From: Competibacter_A sp037045535
GTDB taxonomy: Bacteria; Pseudomonadota; Gammaproteobacteria; Competibacterales; Competibacteraceae
NCBI GenBank assembly: GCA_037045535.1
Contig: JBAOHI010000028.1
Coordinates: forward strand, 1-64,000
DNA: 64,000 nucleotides
Direction of reading: 5' to 3'
The position numbers and the translations under genes are program-made. Positions within the stretch are counted from its first letter, which is position 1. Each line of letters starts with the position of its first letter. Shown here piece by piece: positions 62,429 to 64,000 of this stretch. The notes beneath the pieces were generated by a model, which worked only from the letters and a program-made list of their open reading frames with translations, had not been told where the DNA came from and searched no databases.

Positions 62429-64000
62429 TTACTGCCGTTGGAACACCAGCACGCTGTTCGCCGGTAGACGCGCGGTGAACGTGCCGCCGCTGGCGGTGAT
62501 CGGGTTCGCGTCGACCAACCCGCCGCCGCCATAGCCCGAGGCGTCGCTGTTGAAAATTTCCCGCCAGCGCCCGTCCGTGATGCGGGAACTTTGAATCCGG
62601 TAACCGCCGGCGAACGCGCTGTTGTTGAGGTTAGCGATCACCAGCAATTCGTCGCCCGCCTCCCAGCGCCGGAAGGCAAGAACGCGGTTGGCGTCGTGGG
62701 TGTGGAGGACATCGATATTGCGCGAACGCAGGGCAGGGTGTGCCAGCCGCAGTCGGATCAACTCCTGATAGAAACGGAACAGATTGGCGCCCGTACTCTG
62801 GCGCAGAGCCGGGAAGTTTTCCCGATGAGTGATGAAATCGTCGTAGCGATACGGTTCCGATGCGCCGACTTCCTCACCCATGAAGAACATCGGAATGCCC
62901 GGCCCCAGCAGGGTCATGCCGGCGGCGACGTGGGCGCGGGCCTCGGCATAGCGCCGGATGGTGGGATCGTTCAGCGACGCGCCGTTCACCGCGGTTACCA
63001 GGGTGCGCGCCGAATAAACGCGCTGGCCGCCTTCTTCATAGTAGGAATTGCCCGCCTCGTCGTGCGATTCGTGATAAACGACCTTGGCGGTGGCGCTTTC
63101 CGTCAAGGCGCCAGCGAACCAGGACATGCGCAGTTCCCGGTTGTCGCCATAGCCCGCGAATTTGATCAGCCGGGCGCGGCTGGCATCGTTCTGCGCATCG
63201 CCGATCAGGTGATGGTAGAAATCCGCGTACCAGGTGGCGTCGAAACCGAGGCCGCCCTGCTCGCCCGATTGCGTGACCGCCGACCAGCCGGAATGATCCT
63301 CGGCGGTCAACAACACGTTCGGTTTGATGAGCTTGAGGGTGCGGGTCCACTCGCGCAGGAACTTGGCGCCGAAAATCCGCGCGGTGTTGGCGGCGGCGCC
63401 GTTGGCGTGGAGCACCGCGTAGGAGTGGATGGAGGTGGTCTGATCGACCCGGAAGCCGTCGAGGTGGAATTCGCTCACCAGCATGGCCGCGCTGCTGATG
63501 AATAGCTTGCGCACGATTTCATCTGAGATAACGCGGCGCATAACCGGTCGACATGTTGTCGATATAGCCGCCGTGGCCCGCAGGTATTCGTTGCGTTGCG
63601 CCGTGTCGCTTCCTCGATAGTCGGGACTCGCCGGACGGCCTTCGTACCAGTAATAAATATTGTTTTCCGGAGTGGTGGAATCGTAAGCCCACTGCGCCCG
63701 CTCGCCGTCGTGGGTGTAATGGTTGTACACCACGTCGAGCAGCACGGCGATGCCGCGCCGGTGGCATTCGCGGACGAAGTGCTTGAACTGATCGCGCCCA
63801 CCGCCCGCGTATTCGATAGCCAGATAGTGCGAGGTGCCGTAGCCCCAACTGGTCCAGCCCTCGAATTCGGATGTCGGCATCAACTCGATGCAGTTCACGC
63901 CCAGATCGGCCAGATAATCGAGCAGGTCGATGGCATCGGCCAGGGTGCCGCGCCGATCCTGCCCTGCCCCCAGTCCATCGATGTGGAGTTCATAAATCAC
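62429..64000 (-). CDS. GH13 branching-enzyme-like protein (5' end outside window; compensated frameshift)
   Basis: About 524 codons lacking the start. Regions: GVNCIELMPTSEFEGWTSWG, VLLDVVYNHY, FHLDGFRVDQTTS with the nucleophile, LLTAEDHSGW with the acid/base and VVYHESHDEAGN with the third acid. This pattern, with WGYGTSHY, fits 1,4-alpha-glucan branching enzyme or trehalohydrolase relatives. Between 63522 and 63572 the reading frame gives nonsense, while the neighbouring frame reads GYIDNMSTGYAPRYLR, the expected family sequence; two one-base indels that cancel explain this. Confidence 0.85.
   Translation of the reverse strand: MIYELHIDGLGAGQDRRGTLADAIDLLDYLADLGVNCIELMPTSEFEGWTSWGYGTSHYLAIEYAGGGRDQFKHFVRECHRRGIAVLLDVVYNHYTHDGERAQWAYDSTTPENNIYYWYEGRPASPDYRGSDTAQRNEYLRATAAISTTCRPVMRRVISDEIVRKLFISSAAMLVSEFHLDGFRVDQTTSIHSYAVLHANGAAANTARIFGAKFLREWTRTLKLIKPNVLLTAEDHSGWSAVTQSGEQGGLGFDATWYADFYHHLIGDAQNDASRARLIKFAGYGDNRELRMSWFAGALTESATAKVVYHESHDEAGNSYYEEGGQRVYSARTLVTAVNGASLNDPTIRRYAEARAHVAAGMTLLGPGIPMFFMGEEVGASEPYRYDDFITHRENFPALRQSTGANLFRFYQELIRLRLAHPALRSRNIDVLHTHDANRVLAFRRWEAGDELLVIANLNNSAFAGGYRIQSSRITDGRWREIFNSDASGYGGGGLVDANPITASGGTFTARLPANSVLVFQRQ

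Noticed and set aside
1..64000. CRISPR arrays, rRNA and tRNA genes
   Set aside because: No regularly spaced repeats, cloverleaf-like sequences or ribosomal RNA segments were recognised.

Overview
The window reads as GC-rich proteobacterial DNA. The mix of a poly-3-hydroxybutyrate oligomer hydrolase with three GH13 glucan enzymes would suit a PHA- and glycogen-storing gammaproteobacterium (a Competibacter-like organism is my guess, not something the sequence proves). No rRNA, tRNA or CRISPR array was seen. Several lower-GC islands, many insertion sequences and many broken genes mark it as accessory DNA, and a plasmid-type rep/parAB set lies in the middle.

Region 1 (1-13.2 kb, minus strand) is a compact type I polyketide operon. 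In transcription order it holds a KS-AT-DH-KR-ACP synthase, a SAM methyltransferase, a KS-AT-ACP-condensation-FkbH-like megasynthase whose condensation domain is split by a frameshift, a stand-alone carrier protein with an unusual serine motif, and 2-oxoacid dehydrogenase E1 alpha and beta (beta runs off the window). Gaps are 1-101 bp or overlaps.

Region 2 (13.6-20.65 kb) is a mobile-element graveyard. An IS4-like element is interrupted by a Tn3-family transposon, whose tnpA is itself interrupted by an IS5-family copy. The outer two insertions have matching target duplications (12 bp and 5 bp); the IS5 copy has none and is accompanied by loss of the middle of tnpA. A sister IS5 copy with a 4-bp duplication lies nearby.

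Region 3 (20.8-30.5 kb) looks like an integrated or resident plasmid backbone: a RepA-like initiator, parA-parB flanked by two copies of a 15-bp palindrome, HNH endonuclease, and a LexA-like/UmuD-like pair in which the UmuD-like protein lacks both catalytic residues. Transposase, YhcG-like and vWA gene fragments are scattered through it.

Region 4 (30.6-44.3 kb) has corA, two identical-length inverted copies of a Tn5/IS50-like element (each with its own 10-bp duplication), a DUF262-HEPN operon cut exactly by one of them, an IS1-like element with a -1 slip site, and four toxin-antitoxin type loci in various stages of decay (BrnTA intact; AbrB/Doc and Phd/ParE damaged; a vapC fragment lies further on). 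An EamA exporter with a histidine-rich tail, a TerF-type vWA protein, two GNATs and a DinB protein follow.

Region 5 (44.5-64 kb) is mainly metabolic: secreted 3-hydroxybutyrate oligomer hydrolase, three GH13 enzymes, oxidoreductases, a phospholipase-C-type phosphoesterase, an alpha/beta hydrolase and SnoaL-like proteins. A set of small membrane-anchored proteins shares one N-terminal two-helix module attached to different C-terminal domains. Frequent single-base indels in otherwise good genes mean either real decay or residual assembly error; raw reads would decide.
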